Part shown: positions 1 through 6,791 of the stretch, one piece after another
Layout of the letters: the number at the start of each line of letters is the position of its first letter
Position numbering within the stretch: the stretch's first letter is position 1
NCBI GenBank assembly: GCA_018812385.1
Contig: JAHJDU010000175.1
Span: 1-8,909 of the forward strand
Length of the DNA: 8,909 nucleotides
Reading direction: 5' to 3'
Source of the DNA: Pseudomonadota bacterium
Lineage (GTDB): Bacteria; Desulfobacterota; Desulfobacteria; Desulfobacterales; Desulfobacteraceae
Program-made: the position numbers and the translations under genes
The notes under the pieces: generated by a model
Seen by the model: only the letters and a program-made list of their open reading frames with translations
What the model was told of the DNA's origin: nothing
The model's database searches: none

Positions 1-10
1 AGACAAAATT

Positions 11-586
11 ATGGCAAGCTTAAAAGGCACCCAAACCGAAAGAAACCTTTTAACCGCTTTTGCAGGTGAGTCCCAGGCTAGAAACCGATATACCTATTTT
101 GCAAGTGCTGCAAAAAAAGAAGGCTTTATTCAAATCTCAGACATTTTTACAGAGACCGCCAACCAGGAAAAAGAACATGCCAAACAGTTTTTCAAATTTC
201 TTGAGGGCGGAGAACTTGAGATCACAGCTGCATTCCCCGCAGGCATGATCGGAACTACCCTTGAAAACCTCAAAGAAGCTGCAGCAGGAGAGGAATTTGA
301 ATGGACAAAAATGTATCCTGAGTTTGCTGCAACAGCCAGGCAAGAAGGCTTTGATGCCATTGCCATGGTCTTTGAAATGATTGCTGTTGCAGAAAAACAG
401 CATGGGAAAAGATATGCTGATCTTGCTGCCAATGTGGAAAAGGGAACAGTGTTTAAAAAAGAGAGCAGTACAAAATGGCGATGCAGAAACTGCGGATATG
501 TCCATGAAGGAGAAGAGGCCATAGAAATGTGCCCGGCTTGTGTGCATCCCCAGGCCCATTTTGAGCTGCTTGCTGAAAACTGGTAA
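11..586 (+). CDS. rbr: Rubrerythrin (diiron peroxidase with C-terminal rubredoxin-like domain)
   Basis: Rubrerythrins are cytoplasmic non-haem iron proteins that reduce hydrogen peroxide to water in anaerobes, using electrons from rubredoxin or NAD(P)H-linked reductases. The 191-residue protein has the full two-domain layout. Residues 1-140 form the ferritin-like four-helix domain, with diiron ligand candidates E20, E53, H56 (in EKEH), E94, E97, E128 and H131. Residues 155-191 form the rubredoxin-like FeS4 domain, with C158-x2-C161 and C174-x2-C177. Length and ligand spacing match classical rubrerythrin, and nothing is missing. The ATG gives the usual short N-terminus, but only 10 bases precede it, so the ribosome binding site and promoter lie outside the window. 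A hairpin terminator follows, suggesting transcription apart from the thioredoxin genes downstream, although both sets serve oxidative-stress defence. Confidence 0.96.
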   Translation: MASLKGTQTERNLLTAFAGESQARNRYTYFASAAKKEGFIQISDIFTETANQEKEHAKQFFKFLEGGELEITAAFPAGMIGTTLENLKEAAAGEEFEWTKMYPEFAATARQEGFDAIAMVFEMIAVAEKQHGKRYADLAANVEKGTVFKKESSTKWRCRNCGYVHEGEEAIEMCPACVHPQAHFELLAENW

Positions 587-611
587 AATTTAATTATTGC
601 TTATACGATTT

Positions 612-666
612 TAAGGGGTAAAACAGCTTTGAGCGAATTATCAAAAGCTATTGCCCCTTAGTTTTA
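612..666 (+). terminator. Rho-independent terminator after rubrerythrin
   Basis: An imperfect inverted repeat is visible. TAAGGGG pairs with CCCCTTA at the base (612-618 with 654-660). The stem continues through a G-U wobble and two A-U pairs, has a small internal bulge, and resumes as AGCTTT with AAAGCT around a roughly 12-nt loop. TTTTATT follows directly. It lies 25 nt after the rubrerythrin stop, as expected for an intrinsic terminator, though the U-tract is short. Confidence 0.75.
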
Positions 667-686
667 TTCTGAACTTTATTGATTAA

Positions 687-714
687 TTGACAAAAAATGA
701 ATAAGGCCTATATT
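687..714 (+). promoter_or_regulatory. Sigma-70-type promoter for trxA-trxB-bamD
   Basis: TTGACA (687-692) is a perfect -35 hexamer. It is followed after 16 bp by TATATT (709-714), one mismatch from the -10 consensus. Transcription would begin near 721, giving a leader of about 40 nt before the trxA ATG. AGGA at 749-752 supplies the ribosome binding site, 8 nt before the start codon. The position just after the rubrerythrin terminator supports a separate transcription unit. No operator was recognised. Confidence 0.7.
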
Positions 715-760
715 TACAAGGATATTTTTTAACCATAAACTTAAACTTAGGACGGTTGTC

Positions 761-1087
761 ATGACACAAAATATAATTGAACTTGAAGATGATTCCTTTG
801 AGGAAAAAGTTCTTAAATCAGAAAAGCCTGTAATGGTGGATTTCTGGGCACCCTGGTGTGGTCCTTGTAAAGCCATTGCCCCGACCGTTGATGCCCTTGA
901 AAAAGAGTATGGTGACAAAATGACCTTTGCAAAAGTAAACGTTGATGAAAATCCAATCAGTCCCAGCAAATATGGCGTTCAGGCAATACCTACGCTGATT
1001 TTCTTTAAAAATGGAAAAATAGCTGATCAGATCACGGGAATGGTTGGCAAAGAAAAACTTGAAGAAACCATAAAAAGGGTCTTGTAA
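761..1087 (+). CDS. trxA: Thioredoxin
   Basis: This is the small cytoplasmic dithiol reductant that passes electrons from thioredoxin reductase to protein disulfides such as ribonucleotide reductase, peroxiredoxins and methionine sulfoxide reductase. The 108-residue protein is a single thioredoxin fold with the canonical active site W32-C33-G34-P35-C36-K37, the buried D27 of the VDFWA strand, and the cis-proline P77 in the AIPT turn. The length is normal. The ATG is preceded by AGGA with 8-nt spacing and gives the expected N-terminus. It is the first gene after the promoter at 687-714, and trxB begins 11 nt after its stop, so the two redox partners are almost certainly co-transcribed. Confidence 0.97.
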   Translation: MTQNIIELEDDSFEEKVLKSEKPVMVDFWAPWCGPCKAIAPTVDALEKEYGDKMTFAKVNVDENPISPSKYGVQAIPTLIFFKNGKIADQITGMVGKEKLEETIKRVL

Positions 1088-1098
1088 GGAGACGTTTA

Positions 1099-2019
1099 AT
1101 GTCAAAGATTGATTATGACCTTGTAATTATTGGTGCCGGACCTGCCGGCCTGACAGCGGGAATCTATGCTGCAAGGGCAAGGATGAATGTCCTTTTATTG
1201 GAAAAAACCGTGCCTGGCGGTCAAATCCTGGTTACGGACTGGATAGAAAACTACCCTGGCTTTCCCGAAGGCATTTCAGGATTTGATCTTGCTGAAAAAA
1301 TGAAAACCCAGGCCGAAGCAATGGGGTTAAAGATTGAAACAGCAGAGGTCCATTCTCTTAATCTTTCCAAGGAATTAAAAGAAATTGTTCTAAAAGACAG
1401 GAGCATTACCTCCAAAAGCCTTATCATTGCCTCGGGTGCATCCCCAAAAAACCTTGGCATTGGAGAGGATAAATTCATGGGAAAGGGCGTTTCCTTTTGC
1501 GCCACCTGTGACGCACCTTTTTTTAAAGATAAAACAGTTGTTGCAATTGGCGGAGGAGATACAGCCGTTCAGGAAGCCATCTTCCTGACAAAATTTGCCA
1601 AAAAAGTCTATCTGATTCACAGAAGAGATGAACTTCGAGCCGCAAAAATTCTTCAGGAACGCGCATTTAAAAATAATAAACTTGAAATTATATGGGACAG
1701 TGTTGCAACGGGTTTAGACGGCTTTTTCGGCCTAGAAAGCGTTAAAATAAAAAATGTAAAAACCCATGAAGAAAAAACCTTAAAGGCTGATGGCTGTTTT
1801 ATATGGGTTGGTATTTTACCAAATACTTCATTTTTGAATGACACTATTGAAACAGATGAGTTTGGGTTTATTCTTACGGACAAAAAAATGCAAACCTCTG
1901 TTCCAGGCGTATATGCTGTGGGCGATGTAAGAGATACCCCATTAAGACAGATATCAACTGCTGTAGGTGATGCTGCTATTGCTGCCATCTCTGCAGAACA
2001 TTTTATTGAGAACTTATAA
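1099..2019 (+). CDS. trxB: Thioredoxin-disulfide reductase (FAD, NADPH-type)
   Basis: The enzyme transfers electrons from NAD(P)H through FAD and a redox-active cysteine pair to thioredoxin. The 306-residue protein is the low-molecular-weight bacterial type. It has an N-terminal FAD-binding GAGPAGLTAG motif at 12-21, the redox dithiol C134-A-T-C137, a second dinucleotide-binding motif GGGDTA at 151-156, and HRRDELRA at 174-181. The two arginines of HRRD are the usual sign of NADPH rather than NADH preference. The C-terminal GDVRD and the following RQ complete the FAD site. AAGGAGA at 1086-1092, overlapping the trxA stop codon, lies 6 nt before the ATG. The bamD-like gene begins 2 nt after the stop, so the gene sits in the middle of a tight operon. 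No abnormality is seen. Confidence 0.97.
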   Translation: MSKIDYDLVIIGAGPAGLTAGIYAARARMNVLLLEKTVPGGQILVTDWIENYPGFPEGISGFDLAEKMKTQAEAMGLKIETAEVHSLNLSKELKEIVLKDRSITSKSLIIASGASPKNLGIGEDKFMGKGVSFCATCDAPFFKDKTVVAIGGGDTAVQEAIFLTKFAKKVYLIHRRDELRAAKILQERAFKNNKLEIIWDSVATGLDGFFGLESVKIKNVKTHEEKTLKADGCFIWVGILPNTSFLNDTIETDEFGFILTDKKMQTSVPGVYAVGDVRDTPLRQISTAVGDAAIAAISAEHFIENL

Positions 2020-2021
2020 TT

Positions 2022-2672
2022 ATGAAAAAATTATTTTTATTATTTGCGATTATTTTGCTGCTTTCCGGATGCGCTCTGTTTGAAAGCTCAAATGAAATGG
2101 AAAAAAGTGTTGAAGAGCTTGTTTCAGAAGGGTCTTCCGCCTTTATTTCAGGAAACTATAAAGCTTCCATAAAAGCATATATGGATTTGAAAGACTGGTA
2201 TCCGTTCAGCAAGTATGCCATTTTAGCTGAGCTTAAAATTGCAGATGCCCATTATCATCTTAAAGAATATGATGAAGCAATCCTTGCCTATGAAGCATTT
2301 GAAAAACTGCATCCAAAAAACGATGCAATTCCTTATATTATTTATAGCACCGGGCTTTGCTGGTTTGACCAGCTGGATACTGTAGACAGAGACCAGACGC
2401 CTGCTAAAAACAGCATGGCCCAGTTCAAGCGCCTTATTGATCAATACCCTGAAAGTGAGTTCGCCCAAAAAGCAAAGGAAAAAATCCAAAACTGTTTGGA
2501 AAACCTTTCAGGACATGAATTGTATGTGGCCAATTTCTATTACAAAACAAAAAAATATAAATCTGCATTAAAAAGATATGAGTCTCTTGTCGCCAATTAT
2601 CCCAACTCAAAAGAAAGCAAAGAAGCATTGAATAAAATCCTTGAGTGCCAGGCCTTGGTAAACAAAAATTAA
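2022..2672 (+). CDS. bamD: BamD-like outer-membrane assembly lipoprotein
   Basis: BamD is the essential lipoprotein partner of BamA in the beta-barrel assembly machine at the periplasmic face of the outer membrane. The 216-residue product starts with a lipoprotein signal peptide: M-K-K, a hydrophobic run, and the lipobox LSGC ending at C17. Position +2 is Ala rather than Asp, which fits outer-membrane targeting. The mature part is helical TPR-like repeats from about residue 32 to 210, with recurring G-x-Y-x-x-A and YP-x-S elements. It also has the family-typical DTVDRDQT segment near the middle and an E-x-x-VA-x-(F/Y)-YY-K segment towards the end. It is slightly shorter than the E. coli protein. 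The start lies 2 nt after trxB with only a weak GAGA upstream, so translation is probably coupled to trxB. A generic YfiO/TPR lipoprotein is the alternative, but BamD fits better. Confidence 0.88.
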   Translation: MKKLFLLFAIILLLSGCALFESSNEMEKSVEELVSEGSSAFISGNYKASIKAYMDLKDWYPFSKYAILAELKIADAHYHLKEYDEAILAYEAFEKLHPKNDAIPYIIYSTGLCWFDQLDTVDRDQTPAKNSMAQFKRLIDQYPESEFAQKAKEKIQNCLENLSGHELYVANFYYKTKKYKSALKRYESLVANYPNSKESKEALNKILECQALVNKN

Positions 2673-2755
2673 AAATTTCTTTACTTTTATTTGTTTTTAA
2701 TATATCTATCCCAGGTTATTATTTTGTTAAAAAGATTTTTTTTAGGAGTATAAAA

Positions 2756-2950
2756 ATGTCGAAAGAATGTGCAATTTGCGGAAAAAAACCAATGGTTGGC
2801 AATAATGTCAGTCATGCTCATAATCTGAACAAGAGAAAATTTAATCCCAACCTTCAAAGAGTTCGTGCAGTAATTAAAGAGGGTTGTGTTAGAAAAATAG
2901 ATGTCTGCACAAGCTGTATTAAAGCAGGAAAAGTAACTAAAGCCTCTTAA
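2756..2950 (+). CDS. rpmB: 50S ribosomal protein L28 (zinc-binding form)
   Basis: L28 is a small structural protein of the large ribosomal subunit. The 64-residue product starts MSKECAICGK and carries the family signature GNNVSHAHN at 15-23 followed by the KRKFNPNLQRVR stretch (26-37). Two cysteine pairs, C5-x2-C8 and C51-x2-C54, form a zinc ribbon, making this the cysteine-containing form rather than the zinc-free paralogue. The reading frame stays open upstream to 2645, but the start at 2756 is preferred: AGGAG at 2744-2748 lies 7 nt before it, and the upstream extension is hydrophobic and unlike L28. The 83-nt gap after bamD is very AT-rich and could hold a separate promoter, although no convincing -35/-10 pair was found. 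A strong terminator follows. Confidence 0.97.
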   Translation: MSKECAICGKKPMVGNNVSHAHNLNKRKFNPNLQRVRAVIKEGCVRKIDVCTSCIKAGKVTKAS

Positions 2951-2986
2951 GGCCGCTTACTTCTTTATCAATAATACAAATTTTCT

Positions 2987-3028
2987 GGTTCGGGCCGTTT
3001 AATCAAGACAGCCCGAACCTTTATTTTT
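2987..3028 (+). terminator. Rho-independent terminator after rpmB
   Basis: A perfect 9-bp inverted repeat, GGTTCGGGC (2987-2995) with GCCCGAACC (3011-3019), encloses a 15-nt loop and is followed by TTTATTTTT (3020-3028). It lies 36 nt after the L28 stop and ends the + strand gene run. Read on the other strand, the stem is followed by an imperfect U-tract, so it may also stop transcripts arriving from rel/spoT. Confidence 0.9.
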
Positions 3029-3037
3029 GTAACCTGT

Positions 3038-3145
3038 CTACAAAGTTTTTAATACAGATTCTGCAAGTTCGGAATGCTCGCCTTTTTTAAAATTGATATG
3101 AGCTTGTGGATATGATTTATTCGGCTCTGATAATTCGTTTGACAT
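3038..3145 (-). CDS. Possible small protein overlapping the 3' end of rel/spoT (tentative)
   Basis: On the minus strand an ATG at 3145 opens a 35-codon frame ending in TAG at 3038-3040. It starts inside the last codons of rel/spoT (29-nt overlap, +1 frame) and fills most of the gap to the terminator at 2987-3028. The predicted peptide begins MSNELSEPNKSY and ends ELAESVLKTL. It is hydrophilic, with no signal peptide or membrane segment. The upstream sequence gives only a poor ribosome binding site (AAAAAGTAACGG), so expression would depend on coupling to rel/spoT. I do not recognise a family. A frame this short can occur by chance, and it could also be a degraded gene tail. Confidence 0.22.
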   Translation of the reverse strand: MSNELSEPNKSYPQAHINFKKGEHSELAESVLKTL

Positions 3146-5270
3146 CCGTTACTTTTTTCACTTTTCTGATCTCTGACATGATTTTTCGAAGCTGAGATGT
3201 ACTTTCAACCAGGATCGTAAAATAGAACAGACCCAGGCCTGTTTCCTGGGTTTCTGTTTTAGCATTTAAAATATTTGATTTATGTTTGCTGATCACGGAT
3301 GCAATATCTGCTAAAAGCCCAAACCTGTCCTCTGTCCGGACCTTGATGCTGGCAGGATAAGATTCTGTGACATCGTTACTCCATTGGACTTCAATCTGAC
3401 GTTCATTACTCATTTTCATGACATTCACGCATCCTTTTCGGTGAATGGTCACTCCCTGGCCCTGGGTGATGTAACCAGTGATGGGATCTCCTGGAAGCGG
3501 GTTGCAGCACTTTGAAAACCTAACAAGAATATCATTCAGCCCTTTTACAACAATGCCTGTACTGTCTTTTTTCTTTTGCTTTCCAACCAGTTTCTGAAGA
3601 ACGCTTCCTTCTTTAACTTCCTGTTTTTCAAGTTCAGGCAAAGCTTTATTCAAAATCTGCAACGGGGTGAGTTTTCCAAAGCCCACATGGGCGATCAGAT
3701 CATCAATCGATTTAAACCCATAGGTATCGGCAACCTTTTTGATTTCCCCTGATTTAACAAGGGCATTAAAATTCTGGTTTTTCTTTCTAAATGTCTTTTC
3801 ACATATCTCTCTTCCCAGGGAATAACTTCTCTCTTTTTCCTGGGCATTGATCCAGCCCCTGATTTTAGTTCTGGCCTTTACTGTCTTTACAAAATTAAGC
3901 CAGTCAGGACTTGGGGTATGGCCCTTGGTTGTAATAATTTCTATTTTATCCCCCGTATTCAATTGATGGGTCAGGGGCACCAATTTTCCATTGACCTTTG
4001 CTCCTGTGCACTCGGCACCAACTTCCGTATGTATAAGATAAGCAAAATCTATTGGCGTGGCTTTTTTAGGAAGGGTCTTGATCTCGCCCTGGGGGGTGAA
4101 CACATATATTTCAGCCGGATACAGGTCAATGCGTACATTTTCCAGAAATTCATCCGGGTCATTATAATTTTCCTGATTTTCCACAAGCTTTTTTATCCAG
4201 GAAAACAATTCTCCAGCACGCTCATCAACCTTTGTACCTTCTTTATAACTCCAATGGGCGGCAATCCCGGATTCTGCAATCTGATCCATATCATAGGTAC
4301 GGATCTGTATTTCAACCCGCTCGCCCTTTGGGCCCACAACAGTGGTATGAATTGATTGATACATATTGGGCTTGGGATTGCCAATATAGTCTTTAATTTT
4401 GTTATAAATCGGCTTCCACATGGAATGGATAGCACCCAGAGCGGCATAGCAATTGGGAACAGTATCCAGGACAATTCTAAACGCGATGATATCATAGACC
4501 TCATCAAATTCAAGATTCTGGGACAGCATTTTCTGATAAATGCTGTAATGTTGCTTATACCTCCCTTTTATTTCACCTTCCAGCCCCATTTCCCCCATTT
4601 TATCGTGAAGTTTTTCATTCACCTCTTTAATGTACTCTTCTTTTTCATCTTTGGCTTTATTCACCAGGGCATCAATCCGTTCATATTCATCCCTTAAGGT
4701 ATAATAAAACGCAATTTCCTCCAGTTCATACTTTATCCAGAAGATCCCCAGGCGTGCAGCTATCGGGGCATAGATGTCCAGGGTTTCCTGGGCAATGATT
4801 ACCTGTTTCTCAGGAGTAAGGTGATACTTTAAGGTCCTCATATTGTGAATTCTGTCCGCAAGCTTGATCAGAACCACCCGGATATCATCTGCCATGGCAA
4901 GAATCATTTTTCGTAAACTTTCTGCCTGCTGGGCTATTTTGGTTGAAAACGGCAGTACAGAAAGCTTTGTTACACCGGAAACAATATGGGCAACATCAGG
5001 TCCGAACATCTTTTCAATATCTTCTCTGGTTGCCGGGGTGTCTTCAATGACATCATGCAGGAGGGCTGCAGCAATGCTCTCAACATCCAGACGCATATCT
5101 GCTAAAATATTAGCCACCTCAAGGGGATGGGACAAATAGGGTTCTCCGGAAAGTCGCGTCTGGCCTTCATGAACCCTTGCAGAGTAAATATAAGCCCGGT
5201 CTATTATATCCGAATCCCCTCCGGGATTATACTCCTCTATTTTATCCAGTATGTCGGTAATCCTGATCAT
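3117..5270 (-). CDS. rel: Bifunctional (p)ppGpp synthetase/hydrolase (Rel/SpoT, RSH family)
   Basis: This cytoplasmic enzyme makes and degrades the alarmone (p)ppGpp in response to uncharged tRNA on the ribosome. With an ATG start at 5270 it has 717 residues. The HD hydrolase domain is intact (H48, H72-D73, D139), so it is not a hydrolase-dead RelA. The synthetase domain (about 230-345) keeps R236, K238, S242, K246, catalytic D259 and E319. Where many long RSH proteins have R-x-K-D, this one reads KIKD (290-293). It continues with a TGS domain (about 386-448), a cysteine-containing zinc-finger-type region (C588, C589, C614) and a C-terminal ACT domain (about 640-715). A TTG at 5276 would add two residues, but ATG is preferred because MIRITDILDK matches the usual family N-terminus. 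No clear ribosome binding site precedes either start. proS ends 9 nt upstream, suggesting translational coupling. Also called relA or spoT. Confidence 0.96.
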   Translation of the reverse strand: MIRITDILDKIEEYNPGGDSDIIDRAYIYSARVHEGQTRLSGEPYLSHPLEVANILADMRLDVESIAAALLHDVIEDTPATREDIEKMFGPDVAHIVSGVTKLSVLPFSTKIAQQAESLRKMILAMADDIRVVLIKLADRIHNMRTLKYHLTPEKQVIIAQETLDIYAPIAARLGIFWIKYELEEIAFYYTLRDEYERIDALVNKAKDEKEEYIKEVNEKLHDKMGEMGLEGEIKGRYKQHYSIYQKMLSQNLEFDEVYDIIAFRIVLDTVPNCYAALGAIHSMWKPIYNKIKDYIGNPKPNMYQSIHTTVVGPKGERVEIQIRTYDMDQIAESGIAAHWSYKEGTKVDERAGELFSWIKKLVENQENYNDPDEFLENVRIDLYPAEIYVFTPQGEIKTLPKKATPIDFAYLIHTEVGAECTGAKVNGKLVPLTHQLNTGDKIEIITTKGHTPSPDWLNFVKTVKARTKIRGWINAQEKERSYSLGREICEKTFRKKNQNFNALVKSGEIKKVADTYGFKSIDDLIAHVGFGKLTPLQILNKALPELEKQEVKEGSVLQKLVGKQKKKDSTGIVVKGLNDILVRFSKCCNPLPGDPITGYITQGQGVTIHRKGCVNVMKMSNERQIEVQWSNDVTESYPASIKVRTEDRFGLLADIASVISKHKSNILNAKTETQETGLGLFYFTILVESTSQLRKIMSEIRKVKKVTDVKRIIRAE

Positions 5271-5279
5271 AGGCAATGC

Positions 5280-6791
5280 TTAATAAGCTTTTGCAAAAAG
5301 AACCCTTCTTGAGCTTGCGTTATCACAAGAAATACACTTGCCATCTTCTATAGGACTGTCAAAAGGAATACACCGTATAGTAACGGACAAATCCTTTTTT
5401 ATTTTTTCTTCACATTTTTCAGATCCGCACCAATGAGCCATAACAAAGGCACCATTATGATATCCTTTGGTATTTTTATAGAGCTTATAAAATGCTTTTT
5501 TATCATCAATTTCAAAAGTGTGTTCTTTTTGATAGTTAACTGCCCGGTTAAAGAGATTATCCTGAATATTGTCCAGAATATCTATGATCTGATCGATAAA
5601 TTCTTCTCTGTTCATGGATTGTTTCTGGCTTGCGGGTTCATCTCTTCTGGCCATAAAAACGCAATTTTTTTCAATATCCCTGGGGCCCAGTTCAATCCGG
5701 ACTGGAACACCTTTTTTTACCCAGTCCCAACCCCTTGTACCGCCGATATCCCGATCATCAATTTCAACCTGGAGCTTTCTGCCGTGAAATAATTTTTCTT
5801 CCAGCACATCTTTAAGGCCCTGGACGCTTTCCATGATGATTCGACTATCTTCACCTTTTTTGAAAATCGGAAGAATGACGACATGGGCCGGAGCCAACCG
5901 TGGCGGAAGCACTAGACCGTCATCATCCGAGTGCACCATGATCATCCCGCCGATCATCCTGGTGGAACTTCCCCAGGATGTGGTCCAGGCATAGGCTTCT
6001 TCGCCTTCTTCATTCTGAAATTTAATACCAGATCCCTTGGCAAAATTCTGGCCCAGAAAATGGGAGGTGCCGGCCTGAAGAGCCCTCTTATCCTGCATCA
6101 TGGCTTCAATACAAATGGTATCATCAGCTCCGGGAAATCGTTCTGAAACAGTTTTTCTGCCCCGGATCACGGGCATGGCCAGATATTCTTCAACAAATTT
6201 TGTATAGACATCCAGCATGAGCATGGTTCTCGCTTTTGCTTCGGCCTCTGTGGCATGGGCAGTATGACCCTCCTGCCATAAAAATTCACTGGTTCTTAAA
6301 AACATCCGGGTCCGCATCTCCCATCGAACCACATTGGCCCACTGGTTTAAAAGAAGGGGAAGGTCCCTGTAACTTGATGTCCATCTGGCCATGGATTCCC
6401 CAATAATAGTTTCAGACGTTGGACGGACAATTAAAGGTTCAGCAAGTTTTCCTGCTGGTTTTAAACCACCTTTACCATCCTTTTCAAGCCTGTGATGGGT
6501 TACAACAGCACACTCTTTGGCAAACCCTTCCACATGCTCTGCCTCTTTTTCCAGATAACTCAAAGGAATAAACAAGGGGAAATAGGCATTTTTTACACCC
6601 GTTTCCTTAAACATGATATCCATCTGGTGCACGATATTTTCCCAAAGCGCATATCCCCAGGGTTTTATCACCATGCATCCCCTGACAGGTGAATTTTCAG
6701 CCATGTCTGATGCTTTAACCACTTCCTGATACCATGCAGCATAGTCTTGTTCCCGGGTTGGTGAGATCGCTGATTTATTCTTTTGTGCCAT
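5280..6791 (-). CDS. proS: Proline--tRNA ligase, archaeal/eukaryotic-type
   Basis: The class II aminoacyl-tRNA synthetase attaches proline to tRNA(Pro). The 503-residue protein is the short type. It has class II motif residues R123-P-T-S-E127, R156-W-E158 and the EFLWQEGHTAHA block at 169-180. The anticodon-binding domain starts near 305, and a C-terminal zinc-binding domain carries C455, C460, C486 and C489, ending in -AY as is typical. It lacks the long editing insertion found between motifs 2 and 3 of the E. coli-type enzyme. The ATG at 6791 has a near-perfect GGAGGA 5 nt upstream, and the start lies inside the end of ispG (17-nt overlap). rel/spoT follows within 10 nt. Placing a charging enzyme directly before the alarmone enzyme that senses uncharged tRNA is functionally suggestive but not proof of a regulatory link. 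Confidence 0.96.
   Translation of the reverse strand: MAQKNKSAISPTREQDYAAWYQEVVKASDMAENSPVRGCMVIKPWGYALWENIVHQMDIMFKETGVKNAYFPLFIPLSYLEKEAEHVEGFAKECAVVTHHRLEKDGKGGLKPAGKLAEPLIVRPTSETIIGESMARWTSSYRDLPLLLNQWANVVRWEMRTRMFLRTSEFLWQEGHTAHATEAEAKARTMLMLDVYTKFVEEYLAMPVIRGRKTVSERFPGADDTICIEAMMQDKRALQAGTSHFLGQNFAKGSGIKFQNEEGEEAYAWTTSWGSSTRMIGGMIMVHSDDDGLVLPPRLAPAHVVILPIFKKGEDSRIIMESVQGLKDVLEEKLFHGRKLQVEIDDRDIGGTRGWDWVKKGVPVRIELGPRDIEKNCVFMARRDEPASQKQSMNREEFIDQIIDILDNIQDNLFNRAVNYQKEHTFEIDDKKAFYKLYKNTKGYHNGAFVMAHWCGSEKCEEKIKKDLSVTIRCIPFDSPIEDGKCISCDNASSRRVLFAKAY

Noticed and set aside
130..559. Minus-strand frames across rubrerythrin
   Set aside because: They are antisense shadows of a confident gene and have no recognisable product.
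737..748. Tandem AAACTT AAACTT in the trxA leader
   Set aside because: Two copies of a hexamer in AT-rich DNA are too little to call a regulatory repeat.
2645..2755. N-terminal extension of rpmB giving a 101-residue protein
   Set aside because: The extension overlaps bamD, is hydrophobic and unlike L28. The ATG at 2756 has a strong AGGAG and gives the standard L28 start.
2673..2755. Promoter between bamD and rpmB
   Set aside because: The stretch is AT-rich and offers TATTAT at 2717-2722, but no -35 element sits at acceptable spacing. The nearest TTGTTT is 20 bp away.
3918..4697. Long + strand open frames across the rel/spoT gene
   Set aside because: They lie antisense to an intact, fully recognisable gene, have no ribosome binding sites or family resemblance, and are shadows of its codon bias.
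5271..5276. TTG start of rel/spoT at 5276
   Set aside because: It adds only two residues. The ATG at 5270 gives the usual MIR-type N-terminus, and neither start has a clear ribosome binding site that would favour TTG.
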